A stretch of DNA of 64,000 nucleotides from Amyloporia xantha (Eukaryota; Basidiomycota; Agaricomycetes; Polyporales; Adustoporiaceae). A program made the position numbers and the translations under genes. Positions 35,006-54,254 of the stretch are shown piece by piece (positions within the stretch are counted from its first letter, which is position 1; each line of letters begins with the position of its first letter). Below the pieces are notes generated by a model, which searched no databases, had not been told where the DNA came from, and saw nothing but the letters and a program-made list of their open reading frames with translations. The stretch spans positions 1,416,652 to 1,480,651 of the forward strand of contig JAYKKR010000010.1 in NCBI GenBank assembly GCA_036971615.1, read 5' to 3'.

Positions 35006-36345
35006 ATGTCTACACCCAGTGTTCCCAAGACAATGAACGCATTGATCACACAACCCAACAAAACCGTTGCTGTTTAAGAAGTCCCTGTACCCACCATCAG
35101 TGACGACGAGATTCTTGTGAAGACAGTTGCCGTTGCACAAAACCCGACCGATTGGCAATGTATATCCGTCTGTTTAAGCTCATTTGGTTCGCTCACAGGA
35201 ATTCGCTAGATATCGATTTCATCACGAACGCCGGTACCATTTGTGGCTGCGACTGGTCTGGGTACGTTGCCCAGGTTGGGAAGGACGTCACAACACTCTC
35301 TATCGGTGACCATGTCGCGGACTTCGTTCAGGGTGGCAATTACAAAGATCGCGGCGCCTACGCTGAATACGTGAAGACCAGTGCCGGTCTCGCCTGGAAG
35401 GTCCCGAAGGGCACACTCTCTCATGAAGAAGCTGCTACCATGGGTTGCGCGTAAGTCATACGCTTGTTTCAAGCGTTGCTCCGAGCTGAAATGGGGACAG
35501 ATTTTGGACTGCCGTCCAAGGACTCTTTAATCCAACGCGCCTTGGACTTGTTGAGCCTCCAAGTAAGACTCCCCATGAAGAGTGGGTCTTTGTGTATAGC
35601 GGAAGCAGTACGTGATACTTACTACATCGCACTTCTGAATACAACATATGAACGTCTGACCTTGTCATGTTTTCCAGCGTCCGTCGGTATGTACATACTT
35701 CAGCTCGCCCATACCGCAGGTTACAAGGTTGTCACTGTCGCGTCCACTAAAAATCACGAGCTCTGTAAATCTCTTGGTGCAGACGTGGTCTTTGATGTTC
35801 GTTACGTTTCAGTGGCCAAAGTCAGTTGGGATGCTTACCCATGATTTGGTCAGTATAAAGATCCGGATGTTGTAGACAAGATTAACAGGACAACAAAGAA
35901 TTCCTTGCACCATGCCTTCGATACCATCTGCCAGGTGCAGACTCAAAGCCTCGCGGTCAGATGTTTTGGCCCAGGGGCAGGCAAGCTCATCGTCATTCAG
36001 CCTCCACAGGAGGAGGCGCAGAAGTTGAACGAGGACGTCAAGATACAATGTCAGCGATTGTGTCCGGCGACCGCACGAAACCTTTCTTACGCCGATTGTG
36101 CAGTTACGTTGATTTACACCTCCCTTGGTCGCGAATTCAACATGAACGGGCATTTCCCAGCTTCACCTGAGGACCGAGCGCACATGGCGCACTTCCTCAA
36201 GAAAGTGCCCAAACTTGTGAGCTCGGGCGCGGTGAAGCCCAATCCAGTCAAGCTATGGGAGGGCGGATTGTATGCTATCAAGGATGGGTTACAGTACATG
36301 AGGGAGGGTAAGAACAGCGGAGAGAAGATCGTTTATAGGGTTTGA
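35006..36345 (+). pseudogene. MDR-family quinone-oxidoreductase-like gene with premature stop (copy 1)
   Basis: The joined exons encode about 340 residues of a GroES-like/zinc-independent medium-chain reductase. The opening MSTPSVPKTMNALITQPNK is followed by the TAA at 35075-35077 (codon 24), then EVPVPTISDDEILVKTVAVA in the same frame. After that come IDFITNAGTICGCDWSGYVA, AYAEYVKTSAGLAWKVPK, HEEAATMGCA, the Rossmann start VYSGSTSVGMYILQLAHTAG, SLGADVVFDYKDPDVV and the C-terminal IYTSLGREF...EKIVYRV. Everything after the stop is open and correctly spliced. One donor is an unusual GTTCGT near 35797. The family reduces quinones or enoyl groups with NADPH, often in secondary metabolism. The stop could be a real nonsense mutation (CAA to TAA is one transition), a sequence error, or sit in a gene with an unseen alternative first exon. 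Confidence 0.75.
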
Positions 36346-36689
36346 TCTCCGGTGCGGTTTATTCTGCATCACATGTTCACGATGTAATGGTACACATGAT
36401 AATTGGTTCTTCCTCAGTGATCGAGCCTCCGTCTCCCGCAAGGTTTCATTTATATCTCAGTGCGCTTCGTACTCGATTACTACGCACCCATCAGCAGAAC
36501 GTAACAGCAGTGTAAACTCTCCTATAGTGAATACAGCTGATCGTTGTGAGAGTTGCATTTCGGCACATCAATTACTATGTCAAATCCGACACAGTTGGTC
36601 GTGAGCGCTCAGAAATCATGGTCAGCTGGACTTGATTTTAGAGTCATCAAGAGACTCGATAATGAAGCAGGCTTTAGCTAAACAATATA
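36346..36689 (+). other. Spacer between MDR copy 1 and its truncated relative
   Basis: About 340 bp with no recognisable coding similarity to the N-terminal part of the MDR family. The neighbouring truncated copy therefore seems to lack its upstream two-thirds rather than have it diverged here. Confidence 0.4.
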
Positions 36690-37021
36690 TAAGGACAGTG
36701 CCCGTCCGAATACAATGTAAGTATTTGTATCCCTATCTCTTTTTCAGACGCCTGTTTACTTCGACTGCAGTCACGATGATCTATACAGCTCTTGGCCGCT
36801 CGTCCTCGGACGAATATTTCCCTGAAGTTCACCGGAGGACAAGGCGCACATGGGGGCTCGTGTTTCTTGAGAAAGTGCCCGAACTTGTCGACTCGGGGGT
36901 GACTAAGGCCAACCCGGTGAAGTTTTGGCAAGGTGGCTTATAGGCTATCAAGGATAGCTTTCGGTACATGAAATATGAAAGAGGGAAGGCACAGCGCAGA
37001 AAGATCGTCTACCAGGTGTGA
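36690..37021 (+). pseudogene. C-terminal fragment of an MDR gene (copy 2), disrupted
   Basis: The fragment aligns by eye to the last third of copy 1. MIYTALGRSS corresponds to LIYTSLGREF, FLEKVPELVDSGVTKANPVK to FLKKVPKLVSSGAVKPNPVK, and KIVYQV to KIVYRV. Even the intron position before this exon is kept. It carries an in-frame TAG where copy 1 has Tyr (GGL-stop-AIKD). A double frame change between the two blocks leaves the PEDKAHMG homologue of PEDRAHMA readable only in another frame. No N-terminal part is present. It is a dead tandem duplicate. Confidence 0.8.
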
Positions 37022-37585
37022 TTGTTCGTGTACTAGTTCAAATATCTTATTTGGGCTTGCGATCTCGGTAGACGAGATTCTAGATGAGGTTGAGATGTTT
37101 CAGTAGAGCTCCGGAAGCATAGACGTATGTCCTACTTCTATCGTGTCCGGTTTTGACCGGAATGCTGTCTATACGGGCAGTTCATGGGTTAATTTTGACA
37201 CTTTACTGCGCCATGTCTGCCGGAACTGATGAATCAATCTTGAGTTCTGTGGATGGGCCTTCGAGCGACGTTGTCACAGTAATTGGCAAAAGCTTTGGCT
37301 CGCGCAGCATGGCACAAGAAACCATCTTGCCGCCTCGCTTGGCGTACTCCCCGTTTTGAAACTAATTTCGCAAATAACTTTATTCTGCTGACGTAGATAT
37401 ATATCAAACTGCCCCCTTTGTTTGTCTGTACTAGTATATTGTGTTCCAAAAGAAGTAGTAACTCAAAATCACGACGACTCGGTCCCAAATCATAAAATGC
37501 ACAGCCCGCAGCAGCTGATGCTGGCGCCGCCGCTTCCAGTGAACGCTAAGAGTACCGAGCGACTGGGAATACCTCTCGACGTAAT
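37022..37585. other. Intergenic region between convergent MDR copies
   Basis: No coding similarity is seen; only short frames occur. This is the shared 3' flank of copy 2 (+) and copy 3 (-). Confidence 0.4.
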
Positions 37586-38884
37586 TTATGCAGTCTCCTG
37601 GGGCTGTGCGACAAGCTTGATATTGCTCACGCCATTCTTGAGCCTCTCCAAGCCCGCAGGAATGCCGCGCAATCCGTTTGGAAGCATATCCACGCGATTA
37701 GGCTACGAACCATATCGCAGAATGGTAAGCTGACAATTCCTGTAGCAATCGAGTTACTGTTACGTACCTTAATCAAACCGTCCTCTAAGAGAGCCGTGAG
37801 CTGCGAGTATAGACTTACGCCTAGAGCATGTTGTGCTGGGGCGTGGACGGATCCCCAGGTATGCGCAATTCGCTTGTCGCCACCTTTTTCGCCTCATCAA
37901 TCGAGTCCTGCTGGAGAACCATGACAATTGCCCCCTGAGGAGACAAAAGGTCATATCCCAGGTTCTGCGTCTCGAGAGAAGAGACGATATCGTAGACAAC
38001 CTCAATCGGCACAGGCGTGATCTTTGCGACTTCGGCACGGATGGTGTCAATCGAAAGCTTGCGATCAATGACATGTGTCGCCCCTAGCTCTTTGAGGTAG
38101 GCAGCGTTATGCGAGGAGGCTGTGGCGATGATAGGGTTGAAGCCCGAAAGCCGTGCGAGCTGGATTACTGTCCGCATAGTCAACATGGGGGATCTGGGAC
38201 TGGTGCCGAGTGCCGAGTGCACGCTTAGCCAGAAACATACCGAATTGGCCAACTGAGCTAGCACCGGAAAAGACAAAGAATGGCTTATCCTTGTACTTAT
38301 CGCGACCACCGTCCTCCCAAGGAGGCTGCAGTGCAATGCCATGGTCGTCGCAGTAAAGACCGACTACGGCGGTCGCGAGACCCAAAGGGAGAGTGGCAGC
38401 TTCCTCAAAGGATATATTGTGCGGAATCTAGTGAGGGGTCATGGAATCCTGAGTCATTGATACATTAGACTATTCTACGAAAAGCTAACCTTGGCAACAA
38501 CATCAGCACTCCCGAGCGCGTACTGCTGGAAAGCACAATGCTCGGACACTTTGAGAATACCCTGAGTCACGCTGATATTAGCCTAATCAGCAGCTGCGCT
38601 TTGACTCGTTAATCATGATATATGACTTACACTCTATCGCCTTTCGTGAACCCCGTCACACCTTCGCCGAGCTCCTCAACGGTACCCGACAAGTCATGGC
38701 CAATTACAGCGGGGAATTTCTCTATGAATAACCCGTGCGTCTGAATAATCCAGTCGATAGGGTTGAGCGCGACTGCCTGCACTTTGATCAGGATCTTGCC
38801 TGGCCCAGGTCGGGGCACCGGAATTGTATCGACGGTGAATGGACCTTTGGCCTCGGTAAGGAGTAAAGCCTGTTGCTGAGACAT
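37586..38884 (-). CDS. MDR-family zinc-independent dehydrogenase/enoyl-reductase-like protein (copy 3) with one frameshift
   Basis: The start at 38884 gives MSQQQALLLTEAKGPFTV. Joined exons then give IKVQAVALNPIDWIIQTHG, AVIGHDLSGTVEELGEGVTGF, FQQYALGSADVVAKIPHNIS, EEAATLPLGLATAVVGLY, the dinucleotide-binding FSGASSVGQFVIQLARLSG, LKELGATHVIDR and VVYDIVSSLETQ. The C-terminus (AHTWGSVHAPAQHALGVSLY, QLTALLEDGLIK, LPNGLRGIPAGLERLKNG, QPQETA) is readable only after a frame change at a five-base T run (37885-37889; A run in the transcript). One more base there would restore frame. Either the gene is a recent pseudogene or the run is miscounted in the assembly. The family includes trans-acting enoyl reductases and toxD-like proteins of secondary metabolism, but no synthase is nearby. 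It is diverged from copies 1 and 2 and belongs to a related subgroup. Confidence 0.75.
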
Positions 38885-40450
38885 GCTGCTAGATGCAATC
38901 AGTGTGCTTGTGTCATGCCCGCAGTACCTTCTTTATGAAGGCTACGGAGGGACTGCGTGCACCAGATAACAAATCGTCTGATTTGGCCCCACACTGTCTC
39001 CGTGCTTTCCTGCCGCAGGTACTATTGCAATTGCAACTGCGAGGTGTTGCGTGGTCCCTGGTGCCGCAGGCAAGATACATGTACAAAGTTCCCACTGCGC
39101 AGGTCAGTCTTGTTTTCATAGACTTACTATTGGCGGCTGACAGGGTCAACAAGCTCCTGTCAGCGCCCGGAGGTGAAACCCGCCACACAAATACACTTAC
39201 GGTGGCTGCACATACGGCGATCGTTGGAAGCCTGATGATTTGGCAACTCAGTGCTCTTTCTACTAGCGCTACTTGTACTAAGTACATTGTCTCGTTTATC
39301 ACAAAACTCTGGCTCAGAGTCTAACCATGCTTGATGCCAGCACAGCATGTTGTTCGCTCCCGCTTGTTTAAAATCTTTCGTCTCAAGTGCTGGTGTGTGC
39401 TAGCAGTGCTTTTCTAGTATCGTTGAACTACTAGTTGAATGCGAAGCATAAATCTCTGCGGCGGTGGCTCAGGTGCGTTCAGCTAGTCCAACGCAGTTTT
39501 TCCCTGTTTCGTATTGTGGATAAGTCTCCGACTTGAACGATGCGATCAACCGACCATATTAATGCATTCATGCCCATCGGGACTTTTTTTGAATAGTCTG
39601 CGGATTTATACTTCCCATAGGGACATGGTCCTTGTAGACTACAATATGAGTGATTGTTCTCATTAAGAAAATGTACGATGACGAGTTCACGGCTTCAGAG
39701 GACGCATTTCGGCGTTCGACTGACATAGATTGGTCCGTTGGGCTGGAAGGGCCCAGCCTTCTTGACACCGGCATTCTCTGTCAGTGACTCACTGTCAGAG
39801 GATGTCGCCCCTCATGCCACTAATGGAGTGTCACCAGGGTTTCACGGTCCCGTGGGTCTCGTCGCGTCCTCGGTGGTCTTGATTGGCTAGGCGAACGTCT
39901 TGGCCTGCTTTTCTCAAACATGCGTAGGCACCGGAGATTGTGTTTCTCTGCCAGTCAATATTCGAACTTGCTCGCACACAGCAAGCCTCGAATCTGGTCA
40001 CCTTCTTTACACTCCTGTCTATACTAACGGTTCAAAGTCTAAACTACCTAACTCCTCACAATACAGTCCTCCAGATACTCCGAAGCTCCCGCTGCTTTGC
40101 CTATCGGTGATGCATTTGGAGCATTCACATGCATTGATGCTATCTGAGTCCTCTGAAGTTAGTCTATAAACTGCTCTCTGTCTGCCTGCGCTAATTTATT
40201 GCACTTGGGCCATATCAATAGTTGTCTGAGCCGCATTGTCTCAGCAATTGCCAGAGTCATTCGCGAGGCGACTCTGATTTCGCGAAGACTACTTTGAACC
40301 ACAACGGACATGTAGCGAAATTATCTCGCTTCCTCGTTTGGGCCACTCATCAATGTGTCGAGACTGAGATTTCGGAATACAGAATGTGCTCATGACCCAT
40401 ACGAAATACCACACGGCTGAAGGCACTTCTGTATTCACTGCAAGCCACAG
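38885..40450. other. Intergenic region, no gene recognised
   Basis: About 1.6 kb upstream of MDR copy 3 and downstream of the cyanovirin-N gene (-). Frames of up to 143 codons lack recognisable domains. Confidence 0.4.
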
Positions 40451-40960
40451 CTAGCATGCGAGCACACCGTTCTGGTTGTCGATGCAGGAGCCTGAGTTCA
40501 CAGTTGAGTTGTACCGCTGTTTGGGCCGGAGAGGAAAGTTAAATACTGACCGAGGTCGACAATAGAAGCGGTCTCGCTGCCTGAGCCGTCGTTACAATAA
40601 CATTCCATGAACTCGCCGCCTGTCAGGTTGCATGAATCGAGATCGCAGGAAGTGGAAAATCCGCCACTGCGAAAGTCATGTCAATATCGAAGGTCCCGAA
40701 GGTACAGGAAGAAATGTGAAAGCAGCGTAGGTATTGGCTCACTTCGGGACACAGTTGAGATTTCCGTCGTAGTTCGCCACGCAGTCATTCAAGTTGAGCG
40801 TGGTGCTCACTTGCTGTCCGGCGTCGTTGGTACAGGTGGCGACTAGGTCCTGACCGGAGACGTATTCATCCTGGCAGGTGTCTGCGTAGTTCGCGGAGGC
40901 CACCCGCATGTAGAGTGCAATGGCTACGATGACCGCAGTAGAGCGCAGGATGGAAGACAT
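40451..40960 (-). CDS. Secreted cyanovirin-N-homologue (CVNH) lectin-like protein
   Basis: Three exons are joined in frame. MSSILRSTAVIVAIALYMRV ends in ASA and is a classic signal peptide. The mature part starts NYADTCQDEYVSGQDLVATC and continues STTLNLNDCVANYDGNLNC. Repeat two opens GGFSTSCDLDSCNLTGGEF, continues MECYCNDGSG, and closes with SIVDLGSCIDNQNGVLAC-stop. This is the two-repeat CVNH fold: each half has a C...L-x-G-x-x-L-x-A/E-C strand pair and ends in an L-x-x-C-I/V-x-N-x-x-G-x-L motif, so about 110 mature residues form one domain. It has about ten cysteines, more than cyanobacterial cyanovirin, suggesting extra disulfides outside the cell. CVNH domains in fungi bind mannose-type or other glycans; ligand and role here are unknown. 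The gene is small and isolated. Confidence 0.88.
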
Positions 40961-41243
40961 GTCCGTCCAGGTTGAGAAGTATGGGTGAGATGCTTGGCAG
41001 CTCCTGATGCTCGTTCGTTTTTATATTCGCGAAGCTCATGCGTCAATGTCTCGCTTGAATGCCTGACCAGATATGCAACCATGGTAAAAAAAAACTGCAG
41101 TTACGCAGACGCTCAGCCGTCAAGGGCCCCGAGCATCGTACTTCAAAGCGCTGCAAAAGATGAGCGCTGAGTAGGTGTTATCCCGATGAGCGCCATCTGT
41201 CCGCACACCCCATACTACATGTTTTATATTTGACATGAATCAA

Positions 41244-41891
41244 TCACTCGTCTTCGTGACATGTGGGAAGGTTATGTACATTGTCAATGTATTCACGTAC
41301 CACTTTTACGAAGCCCTTCAGCTCGTTAGCATCCAAAAGGATTCGTAGGGGTTCTAACTTCCAAGTGAGCCTCGCTTTCGGTGATGGAGACACTAGTCTG
41401 CGGAGATCTTGACATTGAGTGCATGCACAGGACTCAGCTGTCCGGGGATATTTTACAGGGACACTCTCATCAAACATGATGCCTGCCTGTGTTCGGCTTG
41501 CATAGCCCCCATAAGACTGAGAACGCCTCAAGCGCATAGACAGCACAGTTGCAACCCACGATGTATCTGTCAAAGGTCGATGTTCATGATGAATGACCAA
41601 GCATCTATTATGAGCACCCAGCGGAGCTTGATGATTCTCTTTCAAAGCAAGACCGGTGAGGACGGAATGACAGTCTTTCGTGAAGCATGGTGAGTCACTG
41701 TCCAATCTTATAATCAGGACCCACGTCAGGCATCGGGCTAGGTCATGAGACGACACCGTTAAAACGCCTGCATGCAGTGCATGAGGACCCTTGGCCGACC
41801 GATTCGAGAGCTGCTGGGCGGTAGAATTCACGTACCTAGTGCGCGCAGTTCGCACTCCCTCAAGGTGATATGAGACTGGCTCGAGCCTCAT
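41244..41891 (-). CDS. Hypothetical 215-codon reading frame, uncertain
   Basis: An ATG-started frame of 215 codons, uninterrupted, in an otherwise gene-poor stretch. The C-terminal part (LEPLRILLDANELKGFVKVV, then REYIDNVHNLPTC) looks more protein-like than the rest, which is rich in His, Arg and Cys and may be noncoding. No domain, signal peptide or membrane segment is recognised. It could be a shadow frame or one exon of a poorly conserved gene. Confidence 0.2.
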   Translation of the reverse strand: MRLEPVSYHLEGVRTARTRYVNSTAQQLSNRSAKGPHALHAGVLTVSSHDLARCLTWVLIIRLDSDSPCFTKDCHSVLTGLALKENHQAPLGAHNRCLVIHHEHRPLTDTSWVATVLSMRLRRSQSYGGYASRTQAGIMFDESVPVKYPRTAESCACTQCQDLRRLVSPSPKARLTWKLEPLRILLDANELKGFVKVVREYIDNVHNLPTCHEDE

Positions 41892-42234
41892 AAGAGGGAA
41901 AAGATGTCATTCGTCGCGCGAAGTACCTGCAGGCAAGCTCAACTCATGGGTGGCTATGTCGAGATCAGCCGCCAAGTCAAATGTAGCAGATAGCTTCCCT
42001 TTGTCAATACACTGTCAGATCTTGTCAACTTGAACAGATCAACAGGCGAGCAACCAATGCTTAGCATGCGTTGTGGCCTCCCTTAGAGGTGGTGACCAGT
42101 TTCCGTGGTTGATTTGGTTCCAGATGTGTGAATGATACTCGATCAACTCTAGTATATTCCAGGATAAATTGAAAATCCAAGTAGTAGGAGAGAGATGCCG
42201 TATACGGAGGATGCAGGCAGCAGCACGCCTCACT
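41892..42234. other. Intergenic region downstream of NOP14
   Basis: About 340 bp with no recognisable coding or structural feature; it includes the NOP14 3' flank. Confidence 0.4.
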
Positions 42235-45200
42235 TCATTTACGTCCTGATCGTTTCTTTTCCCTCGCTTTCTCGCGCTCTGATGATTTCTCCTCTGCCCT
42301 CTCGGATTCGAGCGAGCCCAATACCCTCTTCATGCGGTCATTGTAAGCCTTGTCTTTCTCCTTCTGTTGTCTCTGCTGCTCCGTCGCAAGGAAACGCGCA
42401 TCCTTGCGGAGCTCGCGAATCGCACCCTTCTTCTCCTCCTTGTATTGCCGACGCAGCTTCGCGGCCTCGTTCCGCTCGTGGTCGGGATCGCGATTGCGCA
42501 AATAGTTGGACGAGGAGTGCTCAAACTTAGGCACGTACGTTGGGATGGGTATCGGTTTGTGAGCTTGGAGCATGAGCGGACGCCTCGCTTGGCGAGAGAA
42601 TTTAAGCAAACGCCCTACAGCGTCTTGCAGGGATGTCAGTCGTGTCTATGGCAAAAATCAGTGGATGCCGACAATATACGGGTCAATTGCCACTTACCAC
42701 GAGGGCTTCTGGCAGGCCTTCGGGCTTGATGCCGCTCAAAAGCTCCGAGACAGGCCCGTACAGCTCGATGAAGCCATCTAGGCCCTTGTACATGTCTCCA
42801 AAACGCCCCAACAAGTCTAATGCTAGGCCTAGAAGGTCAACTTTGGCCTGCTCCACTGCAGCGGTGCCTATCAACAAGTCGGACAAGTTGGGCTTATTCA
42901 AAGTGCACTTCTTGGCCTTCCGAGTATCAATCGCGAGCGACAGACAATGCTCTGAACAGAAATCAGGACACGGGAAACACCCAGGTATCGATGAGTCGTT
43001 TTTGAATGAGTGCGGAGCGAGATGGAGCACGGTATTGGCAAGGAAATTGATCGCTTCCGGTACGAAACGCTTCGAGAGCGACTCATACTGCAGGAAGAGC
43101 GTACTCAGGAAAAGACCGCTTGATAGGTCTTGCAACGATCTGACACGGCACAGTCCGAGGTAGGCACCCATGAGCAGCCGAGCCGGGGACACGACATGGT
43201 GGTGTTTGTCGCTCGTGGGCCAGATCTGACCAATGACTCGTAAAAGCGACAATTCCGGTAGACCAGGCCACGTCTTTGCATCTGCTGCCGTTGCACCGTG
43301 CGAAAGGCCACGCTTTAAGTTTTTGTGCATCAGTTTGAGCTTCGCTATGAAATGCTGGGCAGAGGGGATAGGATACGATTTGGTGAGAGCGAAGAGATGT
43401 GGGACCAGGGATGCCAGGAGCGAAAAGCGAGGGGTGGGAGGTGACGTGAGGTACAGTATGTGGTCAATGAGCACGCCGGTCAGCTCCTACGTTCATAGGA
43501 CAGTTGTAAAGTTAGCAAGGAAAAATCAGTACAATCACGAAACGCACCTGCAGCTTGTGTTTGTTGTCTTCGGCCAAGCTAGGATGATGCAGTGTGCGGA
43601 TACGTTGGACGACGATCGGCACGTCCTTGTCATCGACACCGTCGACCAATTCCAGGAATTCTTCGTGAGTAGATGGACAAGGGAATGTAAAGGGTAGCTC
43701 CTTCTTAGAGGTCCCTTGCGATTGCGCTCTTTTCCTTTTTGTACTCACAAGGGCTTCAGTTTCGCCTTCCTCAACATCCTCGGAATTATCAGAGGCTACG
43801 GCGGACTCGTCATCATCATCGTCTTCGTCCTCTTCTTCTGCGCTTCCTTCACCTTCTTCACCTTCTTCCTCTTCTTCTGCGCTTCCTTCACCTTCTTCAC
43901 CTTCTTCCTCTTGAGAGCTCTCAACATCCGACTTCGCTTCCTCGTCCTCTCCTAGACCTGCACCTAGCCCGACGGAACCATCTTCTTCGTAGAAATCGTC
44001 CTCCAAGTCATCGCCGCCTCTTTGCCTGCCTCCTTTCTTCCTTCTCTTCCCTACCTCTTCGTCGTCGCTCTCCTCAGGCTCGCCGTTCATCCGCCGAATA
44101 CGTCTTCGTTCGGCCTTCTCCAGCGCATCCTTCTCTTCCAATGCCATTTCTTCCTCCGTCTTCGTTCGGTCCTTTGGTTTCGCGCGTTTCTCGAAGACTA
44201 GCTCTCGCACGTATTGGTCATATTCTTGGTCCTGATCAGGCACGTCCAAGCCAAAGGTTGATGGACTCGGCTCGCTTGCCTTTTCGGCAGCTCCTTTAGA
44301 TGTGCTCGCTGAAGGATCAGATGCATATAGCAATGATCGGATGGAGTCCAGCTCCTGGTCGAGTTCGTGCCGTATGTTTTCATCCTCCTCTTGCTGTGAT
44401 TGTCTTTGAAGCTGCCAAAGTACAGGAGGTAAGCCAAAGTATATACACAATCCGAGAAATGGCGTACTTTGTGTAATTTGCTTTTGGCAACCACTTCTTG
44501 CATCACCTCCGCCTTCGACCTTTTCCGCGCGGGCTAATGAGCGGTGAGCAAGGGTCACGCAAATGAGTATACAGGACCGACCTCATCATCGGCATCGTCC
44601 TCCTCGTCATCCTCGCCAAACCCTCCGAAATGACTCTTTTGCACCGTCTGTCGATCAATTTGGCCACCATCGTCGTCTTCATCCTTATCTAGTCCGAGTC
44701 CAACATTGTCGAAATCATCAAGTTTGGACAGGCTTTGTCCATAATGGGTAAGCTCGTCCTCATCTTCGAGATTAAAGGCGGTGCCTTTGGATACACGTTG
44801 GTGTTCCCGCGTGAATCGTTCGAGCATACGGTCCTCTGGCGCCATGGTAGGATCGTTTTCACCAAACCGTCGGTCGACAATTCCTCCCGCACGGTGTTTT
44901 TCTTTGTACTCTTTGAGAAGAGTTTTCTTCCGCTGTTGATGTACATTACGTCTGAGCCTGTCAATACATGCGGGTAGAACACACCTGCTCAATCCCAGCC
45001 TGCTTGCTCTGTGCAGGCCGGCCTGTAGTACCAGCGATTTTCCGCCCGCCGACATCATGCTTGAGCTTGGTGACCTTCACGTCGAAGGGATTTAGCTTCT
45101 GATTAATTTCCTTCAGCTTTTCGGCTTTCTTCTCCTTGTCCCTCTGATCCGGGGCAGTGCGTTTCCTCTTCTTTCCATTCTGCTGAGGCCGAGAGAGTCC

Positions 45201-45251
45201 AGCTTGATGTAGAGCGGCCTTGAGTTGAGACAGTTGAGAGCCTTTTGCCAT
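42235..45251 (-). CDS. NOP14: NOP14-like ribosome biogenesis protein (SSU processome)
   Basis: The start at 45251 (MAKGSQLSQLKAALHQAGLS) is chosen over an in-frame upstream extension because the conserved N-terminus begins here. The protein is about 900 residues from at least six exons. Hallmarks are NPFDVKVTKLKHDVGGRK near the N-terminus, RRKTLLKEYKEKHRAGGIVDRRFGE with a break after KEYK, and ERFTREHQR. A long acidic middle (EEEGEEGEGSAEEE repeats, DDDDD) follows, then FPCPSTHEEFLELVDGV, and a helical C-terminal half ending in YVPKFEHSSSNYLRNRDPD, LRRQYKEEKKGAIRELRKD and a basic tail. Nop14 is a nucleolar scaffold of the 90S/SSU processome needed for 18S rRNA maturation with Noc4 and Emg1. 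A perfect 39-bp tandem duplication lies in the acidic region. The gene is divergent from the ATR gene. Confidence 0.93.
43830..43907. repeat. Perfect 39-bp tandem duplication inside NOP14
   Basis: Bases 43830-43868 and 43869-43907 are identical. The unit adds 13 residues of the acidic Glu/Gly/Ser repeat without changing frame, consistent with slippage in a Glu-rich, CTT/CTC-rich tract. Confidence 0.85.
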
Positions 45252-45477
45252 GTTACCGGGAGTAGCAGAAAATCTATACCCTGAGCTCGTGCCAGTCCTG
45301 AGGCCCGAGGACTGATAATTTGAGAACGCCTCTTTTTGGGAGGATTTAGCGATCACGTGCACGTGTCTACGACGCGTTATTACATTGTCGTCTTCAAGTT
45401 CTACCGCTCATGTTCACTACGAATTAACTAACCTCCACTGACATACGGCACCGAGGACTGCCTTGAAATGCTATAAA
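45252..45477. promoter_or_regulatory. Divergent promoter region between NOP14 and ATR-like genes
   Basis: The two start codons are 226 bp apart on opposite strands. A CTATAAAATG sequence overlaps the ATR start region (45471-45480), but it is too close to the ATG to serve as a TATA box for that gene. Confidence 0.45.
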
Positions 45478-54117
<8,640 letters not shown>

Positions 54118-54254
54118 CTGTTGTATATGCCTTTTTGTTGTGTGTATTATTTCTTGTAACTAGCACTATTATCATTGCTGTATCTCGTATCCATTCCCAA
54201 AGCTACAATTTATCATACAGTGTACCTACCATCGAACTTACTTATCGTACAATC

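Noticed and set aside
43716..44299. Plus-strand frames of 79-186 codons with Leu/His/Phe-rich content
   Set aside because: They are antisense translations of the acidic Glu/Asp tract of NOP14.
45463..45477. ATR-like start at 45463
   Set aside because: That codon is TTG; the first ATG in frame is 45478.
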